From Sediminibacillus albus (GTDB lineage Bacteria > Bacillota > Bacilli > Bacillales > Amphibacillaceae): a stretch of 64,000 bases of DNA. Made by a program: the position numbers and the translations under genes. Positions within the stretch are counted from its first letter, which is position 1. The number at the start of each line of letters is the position of its first letter. Positions 8,299-18,680 of this stretch are shown piece by piece. The stretch covers positions 310,001-374,000 of the forward strand of contig NZ_FNFL01000001.1 of NCBI RefSeq assembly GCF_900101125.1, written 5' to 3'. The notes under the pieces are model-generated. The model had not been told where the DNA came from, did not search any database, and saw nothing but the letters and a program-made list of their open reading frames with translations.

Positions 8299-9531
8299 TT
8301 ACCCCTTCAGCTTGTAATTCAGCGGATGCTGTGAATCTATATAGCCAGTGACCTGATAACCTTCAGGGTCCTCCTGGTATTCCCTGTCCATGACAACTGT
8401 CTGCCTGGATATCTTTTGCAGAAAACGACTATCGGAGGCAGGTATGAACACTTGATAATACTCCCACTGGTCAATCAGCTGTTGTTCAATTTCATTTAAA
8501 ACCCTTTTTAAATCAATGGGATCATGAGCACTCACAGTGATAGATGGGTATGCCGACGGGATAAATTCCTCTTGCAAAACATCTTTTTTATTATAAACTG
8601 TCAGCATCGGCAAATTTTCCGCTCCCAGTTCCTTCAGCAGCTTATTGACAGTCGCCTGATGGTTCTCTTGATCAGGATGGGAAGCATCAACCATATGGAG
8701 GATAAAATCGGCCTCAGTTACTTCCTCCAATGTAGAGCGGAAGGCAGCGATCAAAGTTGTTGGAAGATCCTGAATAAATCCAACGGTATCCGTAATCAAT
8801 GCAGCAAATCCAGAAGGGAGCTGAATTTGCCTTGTCATTGGATCCAATGTAGCAAATAATTGGTCCTCCTCTAAAGACTGGCTTTTCGTTATTCTATTAA
8901 AAAAAGTGGATTTCCCAGCATTGGTATAACCTACTATGGCAATCTGGAATGCTTTATTCGCTTTTCTCCGGCTTCTATATTGGGCACGTTGTTTGACAAT
9001 GCTATCGAGACGGGCCTTAATATCATCAATCCTTCTTCTGATATGCCTGCGGTCTGATTCCAGCTTTGTTTCCCCGGGACCGCGAGTCCCTATCCCGCCT
9101 GCTAAACGGGATAACGACTTACCTTGCCCATAAAGACGCGGCAGCATATACTGAAGCTGGGCAAGTTCTACTTGGAGCTTCCCTTCCCTGGTATTGGCCC
9201 GCTGGGCGAAAATGTCTAAAATTAATTGGCTTCTATCAATAATCCGCACGCCAAGCCGTTCGCTTAAATTCTTGGACTGGCTTGGGGAAAGCTCATCGTT
9301 GGATATTACCAAATCGATCTCCATGTCCTCAACAAAACCAGCTATTTCCTCAATTTTCCCTTCTCCAAGATATAGACCTGGATGAATCCTTTCACGATTT
9401 TGGGTAACTATTTTCAACACATTTCCTTGTGCGGTTTCTGTTAATGACTGCAATTCACTTAGTGATGATTGAAAGCGATCTTCATTTTGTCTTGGATAAC
9501 GAACAGCTACTATTAAAACTTTTTCCTGCAT
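8299..9531 (-). CDS. hflX: HflX, ribosome-associated GTPase
   Basis: GTPase that binds and rescues or splits stalled 70S/50S particles, particularly under heat stress. The 410 residues comprise the N-terminal HflX domain with HPGLYLGEGK (50-59), the glycine-rich GGIGTRGPGETKLESDRR linker (145-162), a G1 loop GYTNAGKST (201-209), the DTVGF G3 motif, and the NKKD G4 motif. It is co-directional with spoVK upstream and ynbB downstream, as in the B. subtilis spoVK-ynbA-ynbB cluster. No domain is missing. Confidence 0.97.
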   Translation of the reverse strand: MQEKVLIVAVRYPRQNEDRFQSSLSELQSLTETAQGNVLKIVTQNRERIHPGLYLGEGKIEEIAGFVEDMEIDLVISNDELSPSQSKNLSERLGVRIIDRSQLILDIFAQRANTREGKLQVELAQLQYMLPRLYGQGKSLSRLAGGIGTRGPGETKLESDRRHIRRRIDDIKARLDSIVKQRAQYRSRRKANKAFQIAIVGYTNAGKSTFFNRITKSQSLEEDQLFATLDPMTRQIQLPSGFAALITDTVGFIQDLPTTLIAAFRSTLEEVTEADFILHMVDASHPDQENHQATVNKLLKELGAENLPMLTVYNKKDVLQEEFIPSAYPSITVSAHDPIDLKRVLNEIEQQLIDQWEYYQVFIPASDSRFLQKISRQTVVMDREYQEDPEGYQVTGYIDSQHPLNYKLKG

Positions 9532-9596
9532 GGTTTATGACCTCTTTCTCTAATTCTGCTATCATCATACCAAATAATAATCGGAATTAAAAACGG

Positions 9597-9628
9597 GTAA
9601 GCCCTGCATCGAAGGATGCAGGGCTTAC
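9597..9628 (-). terminator. spoVK terminator
   Basis: A 14-bp perfect stem (9597-9610 with 9615-9628) abuts the spoVK stop codon. TTTTTAATT follows on the minus strand. Confidence 0.85.
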
Positions 9629-10540
9629 TTACTCCAAACTCAAATCATGTTTCGTTATTAACGTTAATTCTTTGGTTGAACAATTTTGTTTTTTGATAAG
9701 CCTGACAGCATGCTTTCTTATTGACTTTTCCAAAACATTTCTGACAAAGCGGGCATTAGAAAATTCTTCCTGCCGACTTTGCTGTCTCATCAAATACTCC
9801 TGCAGCTTCCACTCCGCTTCTTTGCTGAATTGGTATTCTCTCTCTGCCGCCATCTGTTTTGCAATATCAAGCAGTTGATCGATTGAGTAATCATCAAAAT
9901 CCAATACAATCGGGAACCGGGATTTCAATCCGGGATTAAGCGAAAGAAAATGTTCCATTTCGTCCGGATAGCCAGCTAAAATAAGAATGAAGTCTTTGTG
10001 GTTATCCTCCATGTGTTTTACCATTGTATCAATTGCTTCTTTTCCAAAATCCTTCTCTCCGCCGCGGCCTAACGAATAGGCTTCGTCTATAAACAGGACA
10101 CCGCCGGAAGCTTTGTCAATCAAGTCTCTTGTTTTTTGGGCAGTGTGGCCAATATACTCCCCTACCAAATCAGCTCTTTCAGCTTCGATAAAGTGACCTT
10201 TCGATAAGATGTTCATCTCAAAAAATGCACGGGCCAGTTTCCTGGCGACAGTGGTTTTCCCAGTTCCTGGATTTCCTTTAAATAACATATGGAGTACTTG
10301 CTGCTGTGTTTTCAGTCCTGCTTTTTCCCTTTTTTGGTTAATGTGTATCGATGCATATATTTCTTTAATCGTTTCTTTTAAGTTTTCCATTCCTATGAAG
10401 GAAGCAAATTGTTCGTCGATCCCAGCAAAAGGGTCATAGCTGGCTTGCACCTTGTCATCTTTATCCGTTGAAAATTTTTGTTTTTCATTTAAGATGATAT
10501 TTATCTGGCCGTTTCGTTTTAGTGATACTTGAGATTCCAC
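9629..10540 (-). CDS. spoVK: SpoVK, stage V sporulation AAA+ ATPase
   Basis: Mother-cell AAA+ ATPase of the CbbX/SpoVK type, needed for late spore maturation in B. subtilis. In 303 residues it has Walker A GNPGTGKTT (89-97), Walker B GVLFIDEAYSLGRGG (about 146-160), the sensor region ILAGYPDEM, and an arginine finger segment LKSRFP. The start is GTG, behind AAGGGGTGG. It has its own terminator and stands between hfq and hflX. Its molecular substrate is not known. Confidence 0.95.
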   Translation of the reverse strand: MESQVSLKRNGQINIILNEKQKFSTDKDDKVQASYDPFAGIDEQFASFIGMENLKETIKEIYASIHINQKREKAGLKTQQQVLHMLFKGNPGTGKTTVARKLARAFFEMNILSKGHFIEAERADLVGEYIGHTAQKTRDLIDKASGGVLFIDEAYSLGRGGEKDFGKEAIDTMVKHMEDNHKDFILILAGYPDEMEHFLSLNPGLKSRFPIVLDFDDYSIDQLLDIAKQMAAEREYQFSKEAEWKLQEYLMRQQSRQEEFSNARFVRNVLEKSIRKHAVRLIKKQNCSTKELTLITKHDLSLE

Positions 10541-10611
10541 ATAACCACCCCTTATTCACGATATTATATGGAATAAGCAGTAAGTTTGTGACATTGGCCC
10601 AGATAAGTGGA

Positions 10612-10651
10612 AAAGCAGGCATCCTTCCATAGGATACCTGCTATGCTTTTT
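10612..10651 (-). terminator. hfq terminator
   Basis: AGCAGG/CCTGCT and ATCCT/AGGAT form an imperfect hairpin downstream of hfq, ending in TTTT on the minus strand. Confidence 0.7.
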
Positions 10652-10680
10652 AATGACGGCATTTACGGTTGTTTTAAAAA

Positions 10681-10905
10681 TTACTCTTTTTCCAATGTGA
10701 CGTTTTTAACAGGGGCAAAAGTAGAAATTGCGTGTTTAAATATCAATTGTTGCTTCCCATCTGTATCAAATAATACAGTGAAATTATCGAAAGCTTTGAC
10801 GGTTCCTCTTAATTGAAATCCGTTAAGCAAAAAGACAGTAACTTGAATCCGTTCTTTTCTAAGCTGGTTTAAATAGTGGTCTTGAATATTTACCGATTGA
10901 GACAT
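10681..10905 (-). CDS. hfq: Hfq, RNA chaperone (Sm-like)
   Basis: A 74-residue Sm-fold protein that forms a hexameric RNA-binding ring. Sm1 is in [29 protein letters not shown] (6-34) and Sm2 is KHAISTFAP (57-65, the K-H motif of the proximal uridine pocket). It starts 36 bp downstream of miaA and shares its direction, the usual miaA-hfq arrangement. The C-terminal tail is short, as in other Gram-positives. Confidence 0.97.
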   Translation of the reverse strand: MSQSVNIQDHYLNQLRKERIQVTVFLLNGFQLRGTVKAFDNFTVLFDTDGKQQLIFKHAISTFAPVKNVTLEKE

Positions 10906-10941
10906 GATCTTTCCTCCTCTTTTTATCTGTATTATGTAATT

Positions 10942-11877
10942 CTATTTTTTATCCAGCATTCCTGCTAAATCGGATAAAATAATTTCAAACTTTTGCTGTT
11001 TTTGTTCAGGGGTGATTTCATACCATTCTACATTCAACTTGTTCTTAAACCAGGTAAATTGGCGTTTCGCAAACCTGCGGGAATTTCGTTTAAGCAATTG
11101 TACAGATGACTCTAAACTGGCCTCTCCTTTAAAATATGGGAGGAATTCCTTATAACCGATCGCTTTCATTGATTGGGCTTGCTCCAATCCTTGATCATAC
11201 AGTTTCTTTACCTCTTGCAATAATCCTTGCTCCATCATTTGATCGACCCGCTGATTGATGCGCTGGTACAGCAATTCACGATCCATTTCTAAACCGATAA
11301 AAATCGGCTGATAGTCAGATTCCTGCTGCTGATTAGCTTGGTACTCGCTCATTGGCATCCCGGTGGTTTCGTAAACCTCTAACGCACGGATCACTCTTCT
11401 TTTGTTGTTTGGATGAATTTTTTTCGCCTGTTCCGGGTCTACTTCCTGTAGCCTTGCAAAAACAGTTTCAATCCCCTTTTGTTCAATTTCTTCTTCAATC
11501 TGCATATGAAATCCTTCATCTCTTTTCTGCTCGGAAAAATTGTAGCCATACAGAGCAGCCTGAATATAAAGCCCTGTGCCCCCAGCAATGATTGGTAACT
11601 TGTTCCTTTCAAGGATATCCTCCATATGGTGCCTTACTAACAGCTGGAAATCAGCTACGGAAAAAGCTTGATCAGGGTTTTTGATATCAATCATATGATG
11701 AGGAATACCTTCTGTTTCTTCTTTGGTAATCTTGGCTGTCCCTATGTCCATCCCTTTATAAATTTGCATGGAATCACCGCTGATAACTTCTCCTTGAAAA
11801 CGTTTGGCGATTTCGATACTAAGGCTCGTTTTCCCTACGGCAGTCGGGCCAACGACAGCTATGACGAATGGTTTCAT
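10942..11877 (-). CDS. miaA: MiaA, tRNA dimethylallyltransferase
   Basis: Transfers the dimethylallyl group to N6 of A37 in tRNAs reading UNN codons; MiaB, encoded at 20-21 kb, later thiolates the product. P-loop GPTAVGKTS lies near the N-terminus, followed by SGDSMQIYKGMDIGTAK and the GGTGLYIQA substrate-channel motif. Two in-frame ATGs lie two codons apart. I choose the second (11877) because GGAG is seven bases before it but only one base before the first. It leads hfq in an operon. Confidence 0.96.
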   Translation of the reverse strand: MKPFVIAVVGPTAVGKTSLSIEIAKRFQGEVISGDSMQIYKGMDIGTAKITKEETEGIPHHMIDIKNPDQAFSVADFQLLVRHHMEDILERNKLPIIAGGTGLYIQAALYGYNFSEQKRDEGFHMQIEEEIEQKGIETVFARLQEVDPEQAKKIHPNNKRRVIRALEVYETTGMPMSEYQANQQQESDYQPIFIGLEMDRELLYQRINQRVDQMMEQGLLQEVKKLYDQGLEQAQSMKAIGYKEFLPYFKGEASLESSVQLLKRNSRRFAKRQFTWFKNKLNVEWYEITPEQKQQKFEIILSDLAGMLDKK

Positions 11878-12007
11878 TTTCATACTCCTAGTTCTTAAAT
11901 AAATTTAACCAAAGTGCAGGTAACTATACTTTCCTGGTGGACTTCCATTATACATTATCAAACATTTTTAGCAATCTTCCAATGAACGGCTATTTTTTAA
12001 TCTGTGT

Positions 12008-12033
12008 GTTTTATTTTAGCAGCTATGGGGTAA
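12008..12033 (+). promoter_or_regulatory. Sigma-B-type promoter of the GlsB/YmgE-like gene
   Basis: GTTTTA (12008-12013), 14-bp spacer, GGGTAA (12028-12033). The sigma-B consensus is GTTTAA-N12-15-GGGTAT. Inferred from sequence only. Confidence 0.5.
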
Positions 12034-12124
12034 ATTGATTAACGAACACAGCATATTACTTGCTATTGTGTGAATAGATTTATTTATAATCTTTATTTTA
12101 AATTATTGAAGGAGGTACACAACC

Positions 12125-12373
12125 ATGGGTTTAATTATTTATTTAATTGTCGGCGGTTTAATCGGCTGGCTTGCAGGATTAATCGTTGGAAAGGATCTTC
12201 CTGCCGGTATATTCGGTAATATCATAGCAGGTATCATAGGTGCCTGGATCGGTGGAGAACTGCTTGGTCAGTGGGGACCTGAACTCGGTGGCATTTCCCT
12301 TATTCCAGCTTTAATCGGGGCGATCATTTTTGTTTTAATTTTAAGTGTTATTATCAGAGCCGTACGAAGATAA
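12125..12373 (+). CDS. GlsB/YeaQ/YmgE family stress membrane protein
   Basis: An 82-residue, very hydrophobic and glycine-rich protein of the transglycosylase-associated (GlsB/YeaQ/YmgE) family. Three spans lie at about 3-22, 27-46 and 56-78, with family motifs GWLAGLIVGKDLPAG and FGNIIAGIIGAWIGG. GGAGG is nine bases upstream of the ATG. Members are stress-induced envelope proteins of uncertain mechanism; the older transglycosylase link is only by name. A sigma-B-like promoter precedes it and a terminator follows, so it is a single-gene unit. Confidence 0.92.
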   Translation: MGLIIYLIVGGLIGWLAGLIVGKDLPAGIFGNIIAGIIGAWIGGELLGQWGPELGGISLIPALIGAIIFVLILSVIIRAVRR

Positions 12374-12379
12374 CAGAGA

Positions 12380-12410
12380 AAGGTGCCGTTATATATTGCG
12401 GCACCTTCCT
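12380..12410 (+). terminator. Terminator of the GlsB-like gene
   Basis: AAGGTGCCG (12380-12388) pairs with CGGCACCTT (12399-12407), followed by a T-rich tail. Confidence 0.75.
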
Positions 12411-12426
12411 GTTTGTTAATAAACCA

Positions 12427-12466
12427 AAAAGAAAGCTAAAGCTTATTCAAGCTTTAGCTTTCTTTT
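12427..12466. terminator. dps terminator (bidirectional)
   Basis: An 18-bp perfect stem (12427-12444 with 12449-12466) with loop ATTC sits 6 bp past the dps stop. It separates dps from the convergent GlsB-like gene. Confidence 0.85.
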
Positions 12467-12471
12467 ATATT

Positions 12472-12963
12472 TTATTTAAGGTGCCCTTCGTATGCATTTA
12501 GCATCCATACATGCTTTTCCAATCTTCCTTGAATTTCATTTAGTAAATCGAGTGTCGGCTGATCATTGACTTCCTCTGCCAATTTGGCGCCTTTCCCTTT
12601 AATTTCATCAATCATCGTTTGATAATCTTTCGTCAGCTGTGTAATGATTTCATCTTCTGTATCATCTGCCTGTGCCTCATGCAATGTCGTTTCTTTGATA
12701 AACTTATGCATGGTCGCCAAAGGCCGGCCGCCAATCGATAAAACCCTTTCAGCAATCTCATCTAAATCCTCTGCAGCTTCATTATATAAATCCTCAAACA
12801 CCTCATGAAGCTTAAAGAAGTGTCTTCCTGTTACAAACCAATGGTAACGATGTAATTTAATATACAGTACAGCGAAATTCGATAACTCCTGATTCAAGAA
12901 ATTAATTAACCGTTGGTTCTCTGGCATGTTTTCATTCACATGGACATTTAAGTTTTCAGCCAT
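12472..12963 (-). CDS. dps: Dps-family mini-ferritin
   Basis: A 163-residue ferritin-fold protein that oxidises and stores iron in a dodecamer, protecting DNA from peroxide. The inter-subunit ferroxidase ligands are present with Dps spacing: His41 and Trp42 in YHWFVTG, His53, Glu57, Asp68 and Glu72. A sigma-B-type promoter lies about 100 bp upstream, pointing to general-stress control; no clear PerR box was seen. The C-terminal segment EKHVWMLNAYEGHLK is typical of the family. The gene has its own terminator. Confidence 0.94.
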   Translation of the reverse strand: MAENLNVHVNENMPENQRLINFLNQELSNFAVLYIKLHRYHWFVTGRHFFKLHEVFEDLYNEAAEDLDEIAERVLSIGGRPLATMHKFIKETTLHEAQADDTEDEIITQLTKDYQTMIDEIKGKGAKLAEEVNDQPTLDLLNEIQGRLEKHVWMLNAYEGHLK

Positions 12964-13055
12964 CTTTTATCTCACCTTCCTATATGGTTATTTTTTAAAT
13001 AATGTACCTTTTTATACATCATTTAATGAGCTGTTTTTTTTCAATTAGTATATAA

Positions 13056-13081
13056 ATACCCCTAATAATAGTCTCACAAAC
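13056..13081 (-). promoter_or_regulatory. Sigma-B-type promoter of dps
   Basis: On the minus strand, GTTTGT (13076-13081), 14-bp spacer, GGGTAT (13056-13061). The -10 element is a perfect sigma-B match. Confidence 0.62.
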
Positions 13082-13134
13082 ACATACCATGCAACTGTCG
13101 AAGTGCTATGGCACCGCCTCGGAATGGCTGAACT

Positions 13135-13172
13135 AAAAAAAGCATACTTCCCTTCCCGGGAAATACGCTTTT
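13135..13172 (-). terminator. mutL terminator
   Basis: On the minus strand AAAAGCGTA pairs with TATGCTTTT (9 bp, one G-U) around a G/A-rich loop and is followed by seven T. Confidence 0.72.
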
Positions 13173-13191
13173 CAGAATAAAGTTTTTCGAA

Positions 13192-15063
13192 CTACATGAC
13201 GCGTTTGAACATTTTTTCCATTTCGTATGGAGAAAAGTGGGCAATAATCGGCCGACCGTGCGGACAAGTGAATGGGTCAGTCGATTTTCTCAAATCTTCA
13301 AGCAATTGAAACATGTCATCATGATTTAAATAATGGTTAGCTTTTATCGACCTCTTACAGGACATTAAAATAGCCGCTTCTTCTCTGACCTTGTGGAGAT
13401 TCACTTTTTCATCAGTGATTACCTGCTCGACTATTTCCTGGATAACTTCCTCTTCAAACCCTTTAGGGAACCATTGTGGATGGGAACGAATCGCATAGCT
13501 TTGCTGGCCGAAGGGTTCAAAAAATAAGCCGATTTTTTTAAATTCTTCCAAATACTGTTCAATCAGCAATGCTTCTTGCTTAGAAAAATCAAAAGTAAGC
13601 GGCATTAATAATTCCTGGACTTCGTTCGGAACCTCTCCAATTTTATCTCGGAAGTATTCATATTTAATTCTTTCCTGGGCGGCATGCTGATCAACAATAT
13701 ACAAGCCGTTTTCATTTTGGGCTAAAATATACGTCCCATGATGCTGGCCAATCGGATACATGGCAGGCAGCCGCTCAACGTCTGTGTCTGCTATATATTG
13801 CGGCGAAGCAGAGGGATCGCCTGCCGGCTTAGCAACTTTATCCAGATTTCCAGGAATTTTTTCCTTATCTATCGGATTCTCCTCTACTGAAGAATAAGCT
13901 GAACGCCGTATTTTCTCCTCAGGCCAGGAGGTCTTTTCTACGGGTGGAACGGTCTCTGTTTCTTTTAGATAAGATTCAAAGCTGTCATGGTTATTTGCTT
14001 GATATGGCTGATGAAAATCCAACGAATGCTGGACTGTTTGTTCTTTTTGTTTTTTTGGCTGACTAGCCTCCGGTATTAGTGTTTCCTTGCGGAATGCTTC
14101 CCTGATTGTCGTTTCTATCGCTTCAAATAATTCTTTTTCTTTACTGAAACGCACTTCCAGTTTAGCAGGATGAACATTGACGTCGACCAATATCGGATCC
14201 ATCTCAATATCAAGCACCACTAACGGCTGCCTGCCAATCGGGAGCAGTGTATGGTACCCTTTTAGTATAGCTTTATTTAAAGGTATACTTCGGATGAACC
14301 TGCCATTCACTAAAGTGGATATATAGTTCCTAGAGGCTCTCGTTACTTCCGGTTTAGCGGCATAGCCTTTGATGGAGAAGTCTAAGGTAGAGTATTCGAC
14401 AGGAACCATTTTTTTGGCAACACCCATCCCATAAACTTGGGCGATTATTTGCAGTAGATCGCCCCTGCCTGATGATCGGAACAGCTGTTTCTCATTATGG
14501 TACACTTCAAAACGAATATCGGGATGGGACAAAGCCATCCGGTTTAGTACGTCGGTTATATGCCCAAGCTCCGTATGGATAGTCTTCATGTACTTCAACC
14601 TGGCAGGTGTATTAAAGAAAAGATCTTCTACAATGATTTCTGTTCCCTGTCTTGCGTCGCTTTTAGTTTTATTGACTACCTTTCCCCCCTCCAGTTCAAG
14701 AAAGGTGCCGGCTTCTTCCCCTGTGGATGTTTTCAACGTCAGACGGCTGACCGCTGCAATACTTGCCAGTGCTTCCCCTCTGAAACCTAACGTCTTAACA
14801 TGAAATAAATCATTTTCATTCCTGATTTTACTTGTTGCATGGCGATAAACCGATCGTTCACAATCCTCCGCACTCATTCCATCGCCATTATCGGATATTT
14901 TAATCCTTTCCAAGCCAGCTTCAAAGACCTCTACTTTTACCCAGGTGCTATTAGCATCAATGCTGTTCTCCACTAATTCTTTTACAACGGAAGCGGGGCG
15001 TTCAACTACTTCTCCTGCTGCTATTTTATTGGCCAGCGAATCTGGCATCTGGCGGATTTTCAT
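13192..15063 (-). CDS. mutL: MutL, mismatch repair endonuclease
   Basis: Full-length 623-residue MutL that couples MutS mismatch recognition to strand incision. The N-terminal GHKL ATPase has [20 protein letters not shown] around residues 15-34, DNGDGM and GFRGEAL. A low-complexity linker spans about 335-430. The C-terminal dimerisation domain carries the nickase motif [12 protein letters not shown] (DQHA-x2-E-x4-E) plus the zinc-site elements around CKRSIKANH and CPHGRP, as expected where MutH is absent. It lies 18 bp after mutS in one operon, and the ATG is preceded by AGGAGGAT. Confidence 0.98.
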   Translation of the reverse strand: MKIRQMPDSLANKIAAGEVVERPASVVKELVENSIDANSTWVKVEVFEAGLERIKISDNGDGMSAEDCERSVYRHATSKIRNENDLFHVKTLGFRGEALASIAAVSRLTLKTSTGEEAGTFLELEGGKVVNKTKSDARQGTEIIVEDLFFNTPARLKYMKTIHTELGHITDVLNRMALSHPDIRFEVYHNEKQLFRSSGRGDLLQIIAQVYGMGVAKKMVPVEYSTLDFSIKGYAAKPEVTRASRNYISTLVNGRFIRSIPLNKAILKGYHTLLPIGRQPLVVLDIEMDPILVDVNVHPAKLEVRFSKEKELFEAIETTIREAFRKETLIPEASQPKKQKEQTVQHSLDFHQPYQANNHDSFESYLKETETVPPVEKTSWPEEKIRRSAYSSVEENPIDKEKIPGNLDKVAKPAGDPSASPQYIADTDVERLPAMYPIGQHHGTYILAQNENGLYIVDQHAAQERIKYEYFRDKIGEVPNEVQELLMPLTFDFSKQEALLIEQYLEEFKKIGLFFEPFGQQSYAIRSHPQWFPKGFEEEVIQEIVEQVITDEKVNLHKVREEAAILMSCKRSIKANHYLNHDDMFQLLEDLRKSTDPFTCPHGRPIIAHFSPYEMEKMFKRVM

Positions 15064-15081
15064 TCAGATCCTCCTTTCCTA

Positions 15082-17697
15082 CTATTGCTTTGCTTTCTTT
15101 TGCAATTGATAAAGGGCGTTCATCGCCTCCATAGGAGTCATCTCCATGATATTCAACTGCTCGATTTCTTTAATGAGTGAATGGGCTTGTTTAGGATTAG
15201 TTTGCTTCGGTTGATTTGCTGCGCCTTCCGAAACAAAGAAGGACATCTGCTGTTGTTCTTCTTCAGTTTGCGGAGGCAGGCCAGGATCTTTCTCGCTTTT
15301 CTTTACCATACTTTTATCATTGTTTTCAAACTGCTGCAAGATTTCGCTGGCTCTCGTAATTAAATCAGGCGGCAATTCAGCCAGTTTAGCTACATGAATG
15401 CCGTAACTCTCATCTGCAGCTCCAGGTTGGATTTGATGAAGAAAAATGACATTCCCCTGGTACTCCTCGGCACGGACATGGATATTCCTCAACTTACCTA
15501 AAGAATCTTCCAATCCGGTCAGTTCATGATAATGTGTGGAAAACAAAGTCTTTGCCTGGACATGTTCATGTAAATATTCAATGATTGCCTGGGCAAGAGC
15601 CATCCCATCATAAGTACTTGTCCCCCGGCCGATCTCATCTAATAAAATTAAACTGTTTTCTGTTGCTTGTGTAATGGCATGCTTTGCCTCAAGCATCTCC
15701 ACCATAAAAGTACTCTGTCCTGATACAAGGTCATCTGCTGCACCAATTCTAGTGAAAATCTGGTCAAATACGGGCATTTCTGCAGATGAACAAGGAACAA
15801 AACAGCCGATTTGCGCCATGATTGCCGTCAATGCCAGCTGCCTCATGTAGGTGCTCTTGCCTGACATGTTAGGCCCTGTGATCAACAGCATTTCTGCTTC
15901 TTCATCCATCGTAACGTCATTAGGAACAAAGGATTCTTCTTTCATCACCTTTTCGATGACAGGGTGTCTCCCTTGCTTTATATTAACTTTCCTCTCCTCA
16001 TTAAAGGTTGGCCGCGTATAATCATTTGACTCGCTCACTGTAGCAAAGCTTTGCAAGACATCAATATTACTTATTTGTTCAGCTAACGCCTGGAGTGCCG
16101 GGATAAATTGCTTCACTCGTTCTCTGAGCTCAATAAACAATTCGTATTCCAATTCAACGCTTTTTTCTTCGGCCTCAAGTATAAGCGACTCTTTCTCTTT
16201 TAACTCAGGAGTAATAAATCTTTCAGCATTGGTCAACGTTTGCTTGCGTTCATATTTCCCTTCTGGCAAAAGATGCAGGTTTGCCCTTGTCACTTCAATA
16301 TAATAACCGAACACCCGGTTGAAACCGATTTTAAGCGACTTAATATTAGTTGCCTGCTTTTCTTTCTTCTCCAGCTCACTAATCCATTTCTTCCCATTTT
16401 TCGAAGCATCACGGTAATCATCCAATCGATCGTTATATCCATCTTTGATAATTCCGCCTTCTTTGATAGTCAGTGGAGCGTCCTCACTGATACTTTCCTC
16501 AAGCAACTGGGATAATGATTGCAAATCGTCAATTTCATCCCCAAGTTTTTGAACGCTTTTGCTGTCAAATTGGGATAAAATCAATTTTATCTCAGGAATT
16601 TTGTTTATCGATTGCTTGACTTGAATCAAATCCCGCGCATTAACGTTCCCAAAGGAAACACGGCCAGCAAGCCGTTCCAGATCATATACCGATTTAAGAG
16701 CTTCTCGAATTGATTCCCTTTCGAAGAAATGTTCAAGAAAGGCCGCTACAATTTCCTGGCGCTGCACGATGGATTGTTTATTAAGTAAAGGACGTTCCAG
16801 CCACTTCTTTAACATTCTTGCTCCCATGGCAGTAACCGTTTGATCAAGCACCCACAATAAACTGCCCTGCTTTCCTTTCCGAAGAATTGTCTGGGTCAGT
16901 TCCAAATTCCGCTTGGAAAACATATCTAGCGCCATAAATTGATTTAATTCAATGATATGAGCCGGCTTTAAATGATCCAATGACCTTTTTTGGGTATTCT
17001 GGATATAATTGAGCATCCGGCCAAATCCCTCGACCAACTGCTGGTCTTTGTTTAACTTTTCAGCTAAGTATTGGAATTCTTCTGTAATCCCTGTTTCCTG
17101 CTGATAGGAAACAGTGACTAGCAATTTCTCCTTCAAATCATCCTGAAAGCTATCTGGCAGATCAGGAGCAATCACTACTTCTTTTACCGGACGATTAAAA
17201 AGTTCACCCAATACAGCTTCCCAACCAGTAGAAATGCGAGCGACACTTGTTTCTCCTGTAGAGAGATCATTATATGTGATGATAAATGTCTCAGCTGAAA
17301 ACTCGCTTATCCCCGCCAGGTAATTGTTTTCTTTCTCGTCAAGCATAGCTCCTTCCATGACAGTACCCGGGGTGATCAATTGGACAACGTCCCTTTTAAC
17401 AACGCCTTTGGCAGTTTTTGGATCTTCCACTTGCTCACAAATCGCAACTTTAAATCCCTTTTCCACCAAATTTTTAATATAGTTCTCAGCAGAATGATAA
17501 GGGACACCACACATTGGGATTCTATCTGCAGATCCCCCATCCCTGCTTGTCAATGTGATTTCTAATTCCCGCGATGCCGCAAGAGCGTCATCGAAGAACA
17601 TCTCGTAAAAATCGCCTAAGCGAAAAAATAAAAAACAGTCCTTGTATTCAGCTTTTATTTTAAGATACTGCTGTATCATTGGTGTGTATGTAGACAT
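15082..17697 (-). CDS. mutS: MutS, DNA mismatch recognition ATPase
   Basis: About 871 residues from the chosen ATG at 17697 ([20 protein letters not shown]), which has GGGGG ten bases upstream; the open frame runs 12 codons further without homology. The mismatch-binding [10 protein letters not shown] motif, containing the Phe-x-Glu wedge, lies near residue 25. Domains II and III and the clamp follow. The ABC-type ATPase has [11 protein letters not shown], the GQSTFMVEM signature and [14 protein letters not shown]. The C-terminal tail is Gln-rich ([11 protein letters not shown]), where Bacillus MutS carries its beta-clamp contact. Upstream partner of mutL in one operon. Confidence 0.98.
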   Translation of the reverse strand: MSTYTPMIQQYLKIKAEYKDCFLFFRLGDFYEMFFDDALAASRELEITLTSRDGGSADRIPMCGVPYHSAENYIKNLVEKGFKVAICEQVEDPKTAKGVVKRDVVQLITPGTVMEGAMLDEKENNYLAGISEFSAETFIITYNDLSTGETSVARISTGWEAVLGELFNRPVKEVVIAPDLPDSFQDDLKEKLLVTVSYQQETGITEEFQYLAEKLNKDQQLVEGFGRMLNYIQNTQKRSLDHLKPAHIIELNQFMALDMFSKRNLELTQTILRKGKQGSLLWVLDQTVTAMGARMLKKWLERPLLNKQSIVQRQEIVAAFLEHFFERESIREALKSVYDLERLAGRVSFGNVNARDLIQVKQSINKIPEIKLILSQFDSKSVQKLGDEIDDLQSLSQLLEESISEDAPLTIKEGGIIKDGYNDRLDDYRDASKNGKKWISELEKKEKQATNIKSLKIGFNRVFGYYIEVTRANLHLLPEGKYERKQTLTNAERFITPELKEKESLILEAEEKSVELEYELFIELRERVKQFIPALQALAEQISNIDVLQSFATVSESNDYTRPTFNEERKVNIKQGRHPVIEKVMKEESFVPNDVTMDEEAEMLLITGPNMSGKSTYMRQLALTAIMAQIGCFVPCSSAEMPVFDQIFTRIGAADDLVSGQSTFMVEMLEAKHAITQATENSLILLDEIGRGTSTYDGMALAQAIIEYLHEHVQAKTLFSTHYHELTGLEDSLGKLRNIHVRAEEYQGNVIFLHQIQPGAADESYGIHVAKLAELPPDLITRASEILQQFENNDKSMVKKSEKDPGLPPQTEEEQQQMSFFVSEGAANQPKQTNPKQAHSLIKEIEQLNIMEMTPMEAMNALYQLQKKAKQ

Positions 17698-17796
17698 TCT
17701 TTGTTCCCCCAAACCTACTAAATCAACTTTCATTATATCACAATAGTAATTAATACTTTAAGATGATTGATTGTAACTTTTAAAAGTTAAAAAATA

Positions 17797-17825
17797 AAAA
17801 ACGAGAGATTTCTCCCTCGTTTTTC
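17797..17825 (-). terminator. cotE terminator
   Basis: AACGAGGGAG pairs with CTCTCGTT on the minus strand, followed by a T-run, directly after the cotE stop. Confidence 0.75.
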
Positions 17826-17826
17826 G

Positions 17827-18390
17827 CTACTCTTCTTCCTCAGTTGCTAAAAAGTCTGGATTAATATCCTTAAATTCTTCATCTGACAATTCGAAGTCCC
17901 AGTCATCGTCATCACCTACATAGCCATTTGGATCTACTCTTACACATACTTTTGTTTCTCCGATGACTTCGACCAAAAATTCGCGTTCAACTTCTACAAG
18001 AATCTTATGGTCGTGGCTGGCAATTTTACATTCTAAACAGTTAGGCTGCTGAATGACTTTAGCAAATACTTCATACTCATCATTAAGCGTTTGGTCATCC
18101 TTTACAGAAAGCTTCACATGGTCACAATAAGTGATCCGTTCTGTCACAACTTCGGTTTTTGTATTGTCGTTGTAAGAATACCAGATATTCACATCATAGC
18201 TGCCGTTTATCTCTACAGTGTCTTCACCTTTTTTCTTGGCATTGTATAAATGATTAATTACCCAGCACCCAAGAATACTGGAAGGTCTATGTGAAGGTGT
18301 GATGGTGTTGGTATCTTGGATGAACTTCCGCCCTTTACCGATAACGGCTTTTGTTATGATTTCCCGATATTCCTGATCAAGAAATGACAT
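17827..18390 (-). CDS. cotE: CotE, outer spore coat morphogenetic protein
   Basis: Scaffold that directs outer coat assembly around the forespore. The 187-residue protein has the family's opening segment ([17 protein letters not shown]), the GCWVINH motif near residue 40 and the very acidic C-terminus ([13 protein letters not shown], ending TEEEE). GGAGG is upstream of the ATG. It lies between mutS and ricA-miaB as in B. subtilis, as a monocistronic unit with its own terminator. Mother-cell expression is expected, but I could not assign the promoter with confidence. Upstream lies the repeat-rich intergenic region. Confidence 0.96.
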   Translation of the reverse strand: MSFLDQEYREIITKAVIGKGRKFIQDTNTITPSHRPSSILGCWVINHLYNAKKKGEDTVEINGSYDVNIWYSYNDNTKTEVVTERITYCDHVKLSVKDDQTLNDEYEVFAKVIQQPNCLECKIASHDHKILVEVEREFLVEVIGETKVCVRVDPNGYVGDDDDWDFELSDEEFKDINPDFLATEEEE

Positions 18391-18532
18391 AAGAACTAAA
18401 ACCTCCTCTTTTTTTCATAGTCAGTTTATGCATGACAACTACCTATAGTGCATAACTTTTCCGATTTTTCCTTGGGGAATTGGCATGTTAGGTTCTAGTT
18501 CATCCTATGCAGCAGCCCACCAAAATGTACAT

Positions 18533-18680
18533 ACAAAAGTAAAAGCACCTGGAAAGCGGCGTACAGTCTGGACAGATCTGTTCAAAATAAAGGAAAACCA
18601 AAAGGTTCCCCTTTTATGTTTGACTTATTGAAGAACAGAGAAGGAAGACTGCCAGCCGCTAGGTGCTGGAACTGGATGAT
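18533..18680 (+). repeat. Structured intergenic repeat, copy A1
   Basis: First of two tandem copies with a 148-bp period. Nested helices can be drawn: 18544-18550 with 18661-18667 (7 bp), 18555-18560 with 18655-18660 (6 bp), 18564-18569 with 18646-18651 (6 bp), 18578-18583 with 18633-18638 (6 bp), and an apical hairpin 18600-18605 with 18610-18615. The same layout, with different bases, occurs near 52.1 kb. Strand is nominal. No open frame of note. I interpret it as a dispersed Bacillaceae intergenic repeat, either MITE-like or a structured RNA element. Confidence 0.78.
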
